Translations under genes and position numbers: made by a program
Notes under the pieces: generated by a model
The model's input: the letters and a program-made list of their open reading frames with translations, nothing else
Told to the model about the DNA's origin: nothing
The model's database searches: none
In this document: positions 43,262 through 51,642 of the stretch, piece after piece
How the letters are laid out: each line of letters opens with the position of its first letter
How positions within the stretch are numbered: the stretch's first letter is position 1
Assembly: GCA_040506775.1 (NCBI GenBank)
Contig: JBEVWC010000020.1
Location: 162,296-226,295, forward strand
Length of the DNA: 64,000 nucleotides
DNA from: Thiodiazotropha sp040506775
GTDB lineage: Bacteria > Pseudomonadota > Gammaproteobacteria > Chromatiales > Chromatiaceae
Direction of reading: 5' to 3'

Positions 43262-43780
43262 TTATGGATGCCCACGTAGTGCTTTTAATTTAAGCACAAT
43301 AAACGGTGCATGCGATGGCACTAAAATATTTGCAGCCTGCGCCAAGACAAAAGCATCCAGAAGCTCATCTTCTTTATACATACTTCTCTTTTTAATTTGA
43401 GGTACTCCCATGTGAAGAATTGAAAAGAAACCATCAATATCACAAACGTCGCAACCCAATTCATCCCAATCCTTGCCACAAGGATAATTTTCGTTAATAC
43501 ACCATTCTTTTTGCTCTCTGAGGGCATTAACAACAAGAGTGGGGGCCTCAACAGAAACAAGGCTCACATCTGATTTTGAAGTCACATATTTAACTAACCG
43601 ATCAAATTCATCATTTGAACATATTTCTAGCAATTGAAAATGATTTGAATAAGTACCTACTTCAGTCTTTGCGTTGTCTATGAATTCTTCGTAAAGCTCC
43701 CATTCTGTTGCATCTGCTGAGATATAACCTTTACAGGGCCATTCTCTTATATCATACCCGATACAAGTAAATTCAATCAT
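43262..43780 (-). CDS. Candidate immunity protein to the RHS toxin
   Basis: A 172-residue soluble acidic protein of unrecognised family, starting MIEFTCIGYDIREWPCKGYI. It begins 3 nt after the stop of the RHS toxin gene, the usual spot for an immunity gene, and has the low GC content of the toxin tip rather than of the RHS core. It has no signal peptide, which suggests protection against a toxin acting in the cytosol. The role is inferred from context. Confidence 0.65.
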   Translation of the reverse strand: MIEFTCIGYDIREWPCKGYISADATEWELYEEFIDNAKTEVGTYSNHFQLLEICSNDEFDRLVKYVTSKSDVSLVSVEAPTLVVNALREQKEWCINENYPCGKDWDELGCDVCDIDGFFSILHMGVPQIKKRSMYKEDELLDAFVLAQAANILVPSHAPFIVLKLKALRGHP

Positions 43781-43783
43781 TTC

Positions 43784-46700
43784 TTATGGCCAACTAGGAT
43801 AACTTGTACAAGGTTGTAAAAACTCCCTTGCATATGGAAAAGTATCTCTCGTAGATCTTTTCTTTTTCCATTGACATTTACAATCTGTTGGAATTTGTTC
43901 CATTTCATATATATGCCAGTGAGGATCAGCACCTTTATGTTGATGCCCAGAATCTTTTGGCCCATAGCATCTAGTACCCACTGGCGGCTTGCATTTTGGG
44001 CATTTTTTACATTGATCATCATCGTCATAGCTTGAGTCACTGGCTGCATTTGATTGATCTACTGCGTTATAAGTATCCCCCATAGATGCATAGCACTGAC
44101 CTCCATACCAAGACCCACTACAAGAAAATCCTCCTCTTGGATCTCCAGCGCCTACGCCACCAGGTGCAGCAGGATTAGTTATTATTACAGGTGCAACTAC
44201 GACGCCAGGGCCTCGCAATCCAAAAGGATCTGCATAACCTATCGGATTTCCTCCAACATAGGCATAAGTGTTGATCCCACCACCGAGTCCAATCGGATCA
44301 GACTGAAGATATCTCCCTGTTGTCGGGTCGTAGTCCCGGAAGTAGTTGTAGAAGTTGCCGGATTCCTGATCGAAGTACTGGCCGGCAAACCCCAACAAAA
44401 CCTCAACCTGCGCCACCTCAACCGCCCGCTCTCCAAACGGCCGACGCACCGCATCCCACACCACATTCTGCGCTTGATCGGTTGCTTTGACCACCGTCCC
44501 CAGATGATCCGTATGCAGATAGGCCAACCCACCTCCCGGAGTACCGCTGATCGCCACTTCGGAGCTCGCACCCCGGCGACGTAGCACACTGGTGTCCGTA
44601 CCACTGGTCGTCACATCCTGAGCGAAGGTATGCCCATTGATGTTGAGCACCGCGATTGTCTCGGTCGCGTGGCCGGTTTCGGTATCCGAGGACTGCTCCT
44701 CCTGCACCTGCATCTGCTGGTCGCCCACGGTGGCCCAGGTATTGTTGAGCTGAGCCGTGCTCAGTTGGTAGTCCAGCGTGGCGCCGTAGAAGCTCGCCTG
44801 TCCGCTGCCGCTGGGACTGTGGATGGCCAGGTAGCCGATGGTCTCAGCTCCATGGCCGTCGTTGAGGCTCTCCTGCTCCTGCAGTTGGGCCTGGAAGCCG
44901 CTGACGCTGACGCTTCGTGCCCGCACCGTGGTGGTGTGGCTATCGTTCTGAGTCTGCTGAGTCAGGAACAGGTAGGGGGTAGCCTCAAAGGCGCTGCTGA
45001 AGTTGATGCTCTGCCATTGGCGGGTGCCGCTGAGCTCGAACCGTCCGATCTCCCAGACACTGCCATCAGCCTGGGGGTAGCGCCCCGGGGGCAGGGCCAG
45101 GAGGGAGATATCCTCCCAGGCGTGGGCCACATCTAGGTAGTCCCACTCTTTAACCCGCACGCTGACCTGGGTGGACTGGAGGTTGTCGAGGGCGACCACC
45201 GCACCCTGACCCCCGTTGTAGGTCAGGGGGCTGGCGATGACCACCGGGGTGGCCGGGTGCTGGCCCAGGTCGACGGTCTGGCTCTGGTGGTTGCTGCTGA
45301 CCGATTGCAGCAGTTGTGCGGCGCCCGTCTGCGGCGCGATCTGGGCGATGGGCTGACCTTCGAGATAGACATATTCCCGGATCGCTTGTCCGGTGGCGTC
45401 GTATTCCCCGAGCAGTGCCCCGGAGGGGGCGTAACGGAACCGGGTGATGGCTCCGTTGACATCTTTACGAATCCGCTCGCCCTTGCCGTTGTAGGCATAG
45501 GTGGCGGCGGTGCTCCCCTGGGTGAAGCTCACCATGCGGTTGGTGTCGTCGTAGGTGTAACTCCCCTGGGCGCTCTCGAGGGTGTTGCCGTTGGCGTCGT
45601 ACTGACGGGTGTCGACGCTTGCGCCGAGGATCTCGTGCAGCCGGTGGGTGTCGGGGACGTAGTCGTAGGTCTCGGTGTCGGTTCCTTCGCTTAAGCTCAG
45701 GCGGTTGCCGATGGGGTCGTAGGCATAGCCCAGATCGCCGTAGGCGCCGCTGGCGCTGATCAGGCGGTCGAGCTCGTCGTAGCCGAACTGCTGGTCCCGG
45801 GCGGTCTGCAGCAGGTCCTGCCAGTCGATGATGTTGCCGACGGGATCATGGCCGTAGCTGTCTTCGAGCACGCCGGGGAGGCTTTGGGCGATGAGCCGGT
45901 AGTCCTGGTCGTAGGTGCGGCTGAGGCTCAGGCCGTTGCCGAAGTCGAGGGCGCGGATCGGGCCGAAGGGCAGGCGCTGGATCTGGCTGACCAGGGGTTG
46001 GGTGGCCCCTTCGGGGGTTTCCAGGCTCAGGCCGGTGAGCTGGCCCTGGTTGTAGCTGTAGTGGACCCGGTGGCCGCTGGGGTAGCCGAGGCTGGCCAGG
46101 TAGCCCTGGGTGTCGTAGCTATAGGTGTATTGTGTGACGCCCCCGTCCAGGCTGGTGCGGGTGTGGGTGATGAGATCCCCGTAGGCGTTGTAGGCATAGT
46201 CGGTCGCGCCTTCGGCGTCCTGCATCCGGGTGAGGCGGCCAATGCCGTAGGCGCCCTGGTCGTAGCTGTAGCTGATGTTGCGGCTGCCGTCCGGGTACGC
46301 AATGGCGGTGAGACGGTTGAGGGCGTCGTAGGTGTAGTGGACGGTGACACCCCGGGCGTCGGTCTGGCTGAGCCGGTTGCCGGCCTCGTCGTAGCTGTAG
46401 GTGGTGGTGCCGGTGTCGGGGCTGCTCTGGCTGAGCAGGTTGCCCAGGCCGTCGTAGTCGTAGGTGGTGGTCAGTCCGGTGGGGTCGGTGACCTGGACCA
46501 GGTTGCCCTGGGCGTCGTACTCATAGTCGGTGACCCCTTGGAGGGCGTCGGTGCTCTCGGTGAGGCGGTCCAGGGGGTCGTAGACCTGGGTGGTGGGGTG
46601 CTGGTTGGCATCCCGGGTGTGGGTGAGGTTGCCGTTGGGGTCGTAGTCGTACTCGGTGGCCCGGTCCTGACTGTCCTGCTGCTGACGCACCTGTCCCAGG

Positions 46701-47287
46701 ACGTCATAGACCTGTTTTTTTAACCGGGTCAGGTTGCCCTGGGGATCCTGGACCTCTTCCCGGGTGGTGTGACCCATGAGATCGAGGGTATAAATGATGC
46801 GGTTACCCAGGTGATCTTCCAGGCCGGTGAGGCGGTGGGCGGCGTCGTAGGTGTAGCTCAGGTAACTGCCATCGTCCTGGGTGACCCGGGTGAGGTTGCC
46901 CACCGGGTCGTAGGTATAGGTGGTGGTGCGGGTGGTCAGCCCATCGGTCTGGCGCTGCTCGGTGAGCCGACCCCGCGGGTCATAGCTCAGATGGGTGGTG
47001 AGTCCGTTGGGGTCGATGGCCGTAAGGGGTCGCCCGGAGGGGTCATGATCGGGAATCTGGGTGGTCTGCGTGAGCGCGTTGGTCACCGAGATGCGGTTGC
47101 CCTGGGTGTCGTAGTCGTAGGTGGTGACATCACTGACATCGAGGCGGGGTCCGTCGAGGGTGGCCACCTGTCCGAGGTCTGTATAGGTGTAGCTGACGGT
47201 TCGATCGGCTTGGGCCAGGCCTGCGGTAAGGCTGAATGCGGCCAGCAGGGCGAATGACAGGGGGGTGCGGGTGACGGAAACGCTCAT
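43784..47287 (-). CDS. RHS-repeat polymorphic toxin, C-terminal half of a split RHS
   Basis: The 1167-residue protein has a Sec signal peptide (about 1-26, ending GLAQA) and then begins within RHS repeats (YTYTDLGQVATLDGPRLD, about 31-48), as if the usual N-terminal half had been removed. YD repeats run to about 640. An inserted beta-rich region (about 645-914) has two similar units resembling H-type lectin repeats. The core closes with the RHS end motif YDPTTGRYLQSDPIGLGGG. The 143-residue AT-rich tip carries CKKCPKCKPPVGTRC, HQHKGADPHWH and CKCQW, a Cys/His-rich toxin of unrecognised type. The immunity gene follows by 3 nt. The start ATG has AAGGACG upstream. Confidence 0.88.
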   Translation of the reverse strand: MSVSVTRTPLSFALLAAFSLTAGLAQADRTVSYTYTDLGQVATLDGPRLDVSDVTTYDYDTQGNRISVTNALTQTTQIPDHDPSGRPLTAIDPNGLTTHLSYDPRGRLTEQRQTDGLTTRTTTYTYDPVGNLTRVTQDDGSYLSYTYDAAHRLTGLEDHLGNRIIYTLDLMGHTTREEVQDPQGNLTRLKKQVYDVLGQVRQQQDSQDRATEYDYDPNGNLTHTRDANQHPTTQVYDPLDRLTESTDALQGVTDYEYDAQGNLVQVTDPTGLTTTYDYDGLGNLLSQSSPDTGTTTYSYDEAGNRLSQTDARGVTVHYTYDALNRLTAIAYPDGSRNISYSYDQGAYGIGRLTRMQDAEGATDYAYNAYGDLITHTRTSLDGGVTQYTYSYDTQGYLASLGYPSGHRVHYSYNQGQLTGLSLETPEGATQPLVSQIQRLPFGPIRALDFGNGLSLSRTYDQDYRLIAQSLPGVLEDSYGHDPVGNIIDWQDLLQTARDQQFGYDELDRLISASGAYGDLGYAYDPIGNRLSLSEGTDTETYDYVPDTHRLHEILGASVDTRQYDANGNTLESAQGSYTYDDTNRMVSFTQGSTAATYAYNGKGERIRKDVNGAITRFRYAPSGALLGEYDATGQAIREYVYLEGQPIAQIAPQTGAAQLLQSVSSNHQSQTVDLGQHPATPVVIASPLTYNGGQGAVVALDNLQSTQVSVRVKEWDYLDVAHAWEDISLLALPPGRYPQADGSVWEIGRFELSGTRQWQSINFSSAFEATPYLFLTQQTQNDSHTTTVRARSVSVSGFQAQLQEQESLNDGHGAETIGYLAIHSPSGSGQASFYGATLDYQLSTAQLNNTWATVGDQQMQVQEEQSSDTETGHATETIAVLNINGHTFAQDVTTSGTDTSVLRRRGASSEVAISGTPGGGLAYLHTDHLGTVVKATDQAQNVVWDAVRRPFGERAVEVAQVEVLLGFAGQYFDQESGNFYNYFRDYDPTTGRYLQSDPIGLGGGINTYAYVGGNPIGYADPFGLRGPGVVVAPVIITNPAAPGGVGAGDPRGGFSCSGSWYGGQCYASMGDTYNAVDQSNAASDSSYDDDDQCKKCPKCKPPVGTRCYGPKDSGHQHKGADPHWHIYEMEQIPTDCKCQWKKKRSTRDTFPYAREFLQPCTSYPSWP

Positions 47288-47348
47288 AAGATCGTCCTTG
47301 TTCTAAGTTCTTTTGTTCAGTGTTGCAAAATCATCGGGGCTGGGTGCA

Positions 47349-49136
47349 TCAGGAGCGGGGACGCTCCTCACGGCTGAGCAGTCGGCCTTCCGGGGTGTAG
47401 TGGTACTCGATGACTCGATCCGGCTCGGTGATGACCAGGGGTTTGTTCAGCTCCGCGTCCCAGGTGGTGGTCACGGCGCGGGCCTCGGGGGTGCCGGCGC
47501 CTTCGGTGCGGCTCAGTTCTCGGCCCTGGGCATCTCGGGTGTAGGTCATGAGGTTACCGTTCCAGTCTGTTCTACTGGCTACAAAGCCGTTGGCGTCGTA
47601 GGTGTAGCTTTTAACTCCGCCGTTGGCGCAGGTGGCGCAGCGGTCGCCTTCGATGTGGTCGACCTTCATCTGGCCCTGTTGCACGGTAAAGTGATAGGTG
47701 CGTTCCGCGCCGTTGGCGTCGGTGACCGTGGTGGTGCCGTCTGAGTTGTAAGCGAACTCGACCCGCTCAGCGCCGTTGGAGTGTTCTGAGAGAATCGCCC
47801 GGCCTAGGTCATCGTAGGCCCAGGTAGCGAAACGCGTATTTTTCTCATCAGTGATCCCAGTGAGATGGTAGGGATACCGGGAATTCTCATAGTGGTATTG
47901 GCGTTGTCGTTGATCCGGATAGGTAACACTGATCAAACGACCTTCCGTATCATATCCGTAGATAAGATCTCCATCAGGTGTAGTGATCAAGTCTATGTGG
48001 CCATTCTCGTCAAAATGGTACGTTAGCGTATTTCCATATGAGTCAGACGCCATATGGATGCGGTTGTTTTCATCGTAATCGATCGATATCGTTTGGCCGC
48101 TCGGGTTTGTTATACGAACTAATAAACCGCTGTCATTATATGATTCTACAGACCCACTTGACGTCATATAGCTCCAAACCCCACCTTGTTGTATCAAACT
48201 GGAATCATTCGAATATAGTGGGATCCAGTTATTATCAGACATAAGAAAAGGAATACGACGCCCGCTTGGCCTTACCAGCAGATGAATAGGGTTTGATGAA
48301 TCAGAAGCAGGCTTTTGATCAAGCGTGTTGTAAACAACCAATTTCAAGATAATTCCTTGGTCGTTTGAGATATTACACAAACCATCTGTGTAATTTGCTG
48401 TAGTGCTACGCAACAATGGAAATTTATACCTCAAACTCTGCCAACCAGATTCACAAGCTTCTTGTGGCGTATGATATTGTCCTGACTTTGGTTTGTAATA
48501 ATGTGTAACATCCAACTCTCCTTCTCCGTCCATTCGCTTGCTGTAATCAAGCTTCCAACGAAACCCTAAATCATCAACACCATCATCATTCACACCTGTA
48601 TCACTGTAGGGATAAATTACATGATAATTACCCTCTAAGTTGTCAGAGCTGTAAGTTCTTGTTACTTTCAACAATCCATTAGGTGAAACATAGTCAGTCT
48701 CTATTTGTGTTTTTGCTCCTGAAATAACGTTACAGGGATTGGCTTCAAATTGACATGAATCCAAATCGGGCGCTAAATTATATTTTTTGTAGTAGTAATG
48801 TAAATAATGCCAAACATAGTACGCGCCAGCTTCTTTATAGTTTCCAGCTGCTACATTCTTGTCATCCCAAACACAGTTTGGCTTGCTAACACCAATTGAC
48901 GTCAGATATGAAAAACAAGCGCTCTTCGCTTCATCCAATGTATCGAAAATATCATAGTGCACGATAAAAGTTAGATCACCGACATGCCTAATATCCTGTA
49001 TTTCTCCTCTAACCGTGAACCCTGCGCAAGCCAAGAACATAAATAACATCAAACCACTAAATCGCTTCCTACAATTTGCAACTATCAGAACATTGAACTT
49101 TTTATGTAACAATAATCCTTTGTAGATATTCATCAT
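47349..49136 (-). CDS. RHS N-terminal module protein B (secreted)
   Basis: The 595-residue protein has an N-terminal hydrophobic export segment (about 26-42, FSGLMLFMFLACAGFT), a variable AT-rich-coded region, a DUF6531-like segment (NPCNVISGAKTQIETDYVS, about 138-156) and YD repeats in the last 250 residues. The last ~170 residues (from PYHLTGITDE) are nearly the same as in the protein at 49257-51350, including DRCATC. It ends EYHYTPEGRLLSREERPRS, exactly where the 1167-residue RHS protein resumes the repeat pattern. It lies 61 nt upstream of that gene, in one likely operon. It probably pairs with it to form a complete RHS shell. Confidence 0.82.
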   Translation of the reverse strand: MMNIYKGLLLHKKFNVLIVANCRKRFSGLMLFMFLACAGFTVRGEIQDIRHVGDLTFIVHYDIFDTLDEAKSACFSYLTSIGVSKPNCVWDDKNVAAGNYKEAGAYYVWHYLHYYYKKYNLAPDLDSCQFEANPCNVISGAKTQIETDYVSPNGLLKVTRTYSSDNLEGNYHVIYPYSDTGVNDDGVDDLGFRWKLDYSKRMDGEGELDVTHYYKPKSGQYHTPQEACESGWQSLRYKFPLLRSTTANYTDGLCNISNDQGIILKLVVYNTLDQKPASDSSNPIHLLVRPSGRRIPFLMSDNNWIPLYSNDSSLIQQGGVWSYMTSSGSVESYNDSGLLVRITNPSGQTISIDYDENNRIHMASDSYGNTLTYHFDENGHIDLITTPDGDLIYGYDTEGRLISVTYPDQRQRQYHYENSRYPYHLTGITDEKNTRFATWAYDDLGRAILSEHSNGAERVEFAYNSDGTTTVTDANGAERTYHFTVQQGQMKVDHIEGDRCATCANGGVKSYTYDANGFVASRTDWNGNLMTYTRDAQGRELSRTEGAGTPEARAVTTTWDAELNKPLVITEPDRVIEYHYTPEGRLLSREERPRS

Positions 49137-49256
49137 TTTATTCCTAACTAAGCAATCCTGCGCACTGCCATCTAAACATCACCCAGTGTGTCTCCGAAAA
49201 CGACCAGCTTTTTTATAGACAGATTTATTTTCTAAGCAATCATATTTTTGTAGAAA

Positions 49257-51350
49257 TTAACGCTCACTGCGACTGAGTAGTCGCCCTTCAGCACTGTAGT
49301 GAAATTCGATGATCCGTCCCGGTTCGGTGATACTGAGAGGTGTATTCAGGTCCGTGTCCCATGTCGTGATCACGGTTCGTGCCATAGGAGTACCCGCAGC
49401 TTCAGTGCGGCTCAGCTCCCTACCCTCCGCATCTCTGGTATAGGTAGTGACACTACCGTTCCAATCTGTCTTGCTGACAACGAAGCCGCTGTCATCATAG
49501 GTATAGCTTCTGACATCACCATGGGCACAGGTGGTACAGCGATCACCTTCGATGTAGTCGATCTTCATCTGTCCCTGTTTAACTATGAAATGATAGGTAC
49601 GTAAAGCACCATTTGCATCGGTCACTGTGGTGGTTCCATCTGAGTTAAAGATAAACTCAACCCGTTCGGCGCCATTAGCATGCTCAGATGAAATCGCTCT
49701 TCCTTGGTCATCATATGCCCAGGTCGCATAACGTTCCATATTTTCATCGGTGATGCCTGTCAAGTGGTATGGAACCCTCGTGTCCTCATAGTGGTAACGA
49801 CGTTCACTGCCATCTGTCCGCGATACACTCTGTAAACGACCCTTGACATCATAGCGGTAGCTAATATCACCATCCGGAGTGGTAACTCCTGACAATCGAC
49901 CCCCCTGATAGTGATAGATGAGTGTATCGCCAAATGGGCCAGTCACAGTATCCAACTGGTCATCTGTATTGTACGTTAAGGTAGTAATATCTTTGTTCTG
50001 ATTCTGAGTACGTATAAGCTTACCCGTTGCATCAAACGAATCCACCGTTCCATTTGAATTACTGATAACCCATTCATTATCTGTCTGAGCAAATGAGGTG
50101 GTACCTGGATAGCGAGGTAACCACTCACCATTCTTCATGTAAAATGCAGTATTCTGATTATTCCGTCCTACAATCGCTTGTACTGTGGTATTACCGCCCG
50201 TATCTTTACGCTTATATAGGGTATTGTGAACCAAAAATTTGGCGACGATCTCTGTTCCTTCTCGAACTTCGCAAAAACCATCTCGGTAGGTTGCCAGTTG
50301 GTTCCCAAGCATGCCGTTAAAGATATATGCCCTGATCTCTTTCCAGCCATTGGAACATGCGAGTTGCGGAGTATCGAAGGTCGTAGATTTTATCCCGAGA
50401 TGATATGAATAGTCCGGCGTATCGTAACCATTCAACCGAAGGGCATAGTTGTGCCTCCAATGCGGACCTAACTCAGAGAATCCATCGCCAATAGGTTGCG
50501 ATGCATAGTACCGCTCAACTTTGAGATCTGATTTATTTGAAACGTAATCTGTTTCGGTTTGTGTTTTATTTCCAGTGGCGGGACTGCATGGGTTACCTTC
50601 TAAGGGAGGATTACCCTTTACAGGACACGAATTTGGACTTGGAGAAATGTAGTACTCTGTATATCCTGTAATGCTAGCGTAGGATCCACCTACACATATC
50701 TGCGTTGCTGGATCATATGTCCCCGTCGGACAACGAACAGTTCTGTACCTATGAATATATTGCGTATCCGTTGAATCCAGCGTACAGGGTTTATAGTTGT
50801 CCGGCCAATGGATATAGTAATCGCCTGTCCAGAGGCTAAAAGTGTAGGTTTTTACCTGTGAGGTTGGCATGCCATAAACAATACCCCCATCGACCCACTC
50901 ACTGGTCTCAACACCACCGATAACCGGACCACAAGCACCCACACGATCACCATTGATATACCAGGATCTAAGACTCTCATAAGCCTCTTCCTCGGAACTG
51001 AAATCACCAGGTCCACCTGCGTATCGGTATACCCAACCACTAATTTCCACAGGAACGTCCGGTTCTTTATATGGAATGTTCACATATGTACTGTAATACT
51101 GAGGTACCATCGGCTCTGTACAACGTGCGTAGTAGGATCCTTTGGCTTGAAAATCCTGCACAGCCTCTTCCTCTGTATCAAATGAAAGTCCTGTCGTTGT
51201 CGGATAAGCTGTCCATTTCATTGGCTCATCAAAAAGCGCGTAAACAGGGATGCAGCCAGTCAACATCAGCAAACCGGTCAGGATATTCAAATAACGGGGG
51301 ATCAGGCGTAAGCGGGGGGACACAATTGTGCATCCATGCAGTTTTGTCAT
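49257..51350 (-). CDS. RHS N-terminal module protein A (secreted, lipoprotein-like signal)
   Basis: The 697-residue protein starts with a long signal containing LTGLLMLTGC (about 24-33), possibly a lipobox. A variable Cys-rich region follows (about 40-240), then a DUF6531-like segment (GNPCSPATGNKTQTETDYVS, about 248-267), the motif AC-x2-GW...YRDGFCEV and YD repeats. The C-terminal ~170 residues match the module at 47349-49136, ending FHYSAEGRLLSRSER. It has no toxin tip. It is the first gene of the apparent operon A-B-toxin-immunity, 120 nt upstream of module B. The gene is AT-rich compared with the toxin core. Confidence 0.8.
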   Translation of the reverse strand: MTKLHGCTIVSPRLRLIPRYLNILTGLLMLTGCIPVYALFDEPMKWTAYPTTTGLSFDTEEEAVQDFQAKGSYYARCTEPMVPQYYSTYVNIPYKEPDVPVEISGWVYRYAGGPGDFSSEEEAYESLRSWYINGDRVGACGPVIGGVETSEWVDGGIVYGMPTSQVKTYTFSLWTGDYYIHWPDNYKPCTLDSTDTQYIHRYRTVRCPTGTYDPATQICVGGSYASITGYTEYYISPSPNSCPVKGNPPLEGNPCSPATGNKTQTETDYVSNKSDLKVERYYASQPIGDGFSELGPHWRHNYALRLNGYDTPDYSYHLGIKSTTFDTPQLACSNGWKEIRAYIFNGMLGNQLATYRDGFCEVREGTEIVAKFLVHNTLYKRKDTGGNTTVQAIVGRNNQNTAFYMKNGEWLPRYPGTTSFAQTDNEWVISNSNGTVDSFDATGKLIRTQNQNKDITTLTYNTDDQLDTVTGPFGDTLIYHYQGGRLSGVTTPDGDISYRYDVKGRLQSVSRTDGSERRYHYEDTRVPYHLTGITDENMERYATWAYDDQGRAISSEHANGAERVEFIFNSDGTTTVTDANGALRTYHFIVKQGQMKIDYIEGDRCTTCAHGDVRSYTYDDSGFVVSKTDWNGSVTTYTRDAEGRELSRTEAAGTPMARTVITTWDTDLNTPLSITEPGRIIEFHYSAEGRLLSRSER

Positions 51351-51642
51351 CGTGATTCACTTCACTGGTATTGGTCGCCAGAGCCTAATCAAAGTTACTG
51401 ATCATTTCAAGACCTGCATAAATATCATAGAATCCAGATACCTAGAAATACAATCGATAGGTCGCAATAACTCACTGATCTTTCGGAGTTAACCTTGTCT
51501 TAAATACCCTTTCAGATAACAATTATTTATCACATTGGCATCTACTGTTTTCGTCATGAGTTATTTTACACATAGTCAAACGATAGTTATTCATCCTGGA
51601 ATTTTTTATTATATGAATTGATCTTCCATATTTACTAGCCAC

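Noticed and set aside
45848..46723. 291-residue Val/Gly-rich plus-strand frame within the RHS gene
   Set aside because: Repetitive antisense translation of YD repeats; no start signal and the RHS frame is clearly the coding one.
43784..47287. Idea that the RHS split is a simple nonsense or frameshift break of one gene
   Set aside because: The downstream half has its own ribosome-binding site, ATG and full Sec signal peptide, and two independent upstream halves end at the same motif; a sequencing check is still advisable.
43784..47287. RHS protein as a T6SS effector served by the VgrG at 18912
   Set aside because: It has a Sec signal peptide and no PAAR domain, is 20 kb away and on the other strand; Sec export is the simpler reading.
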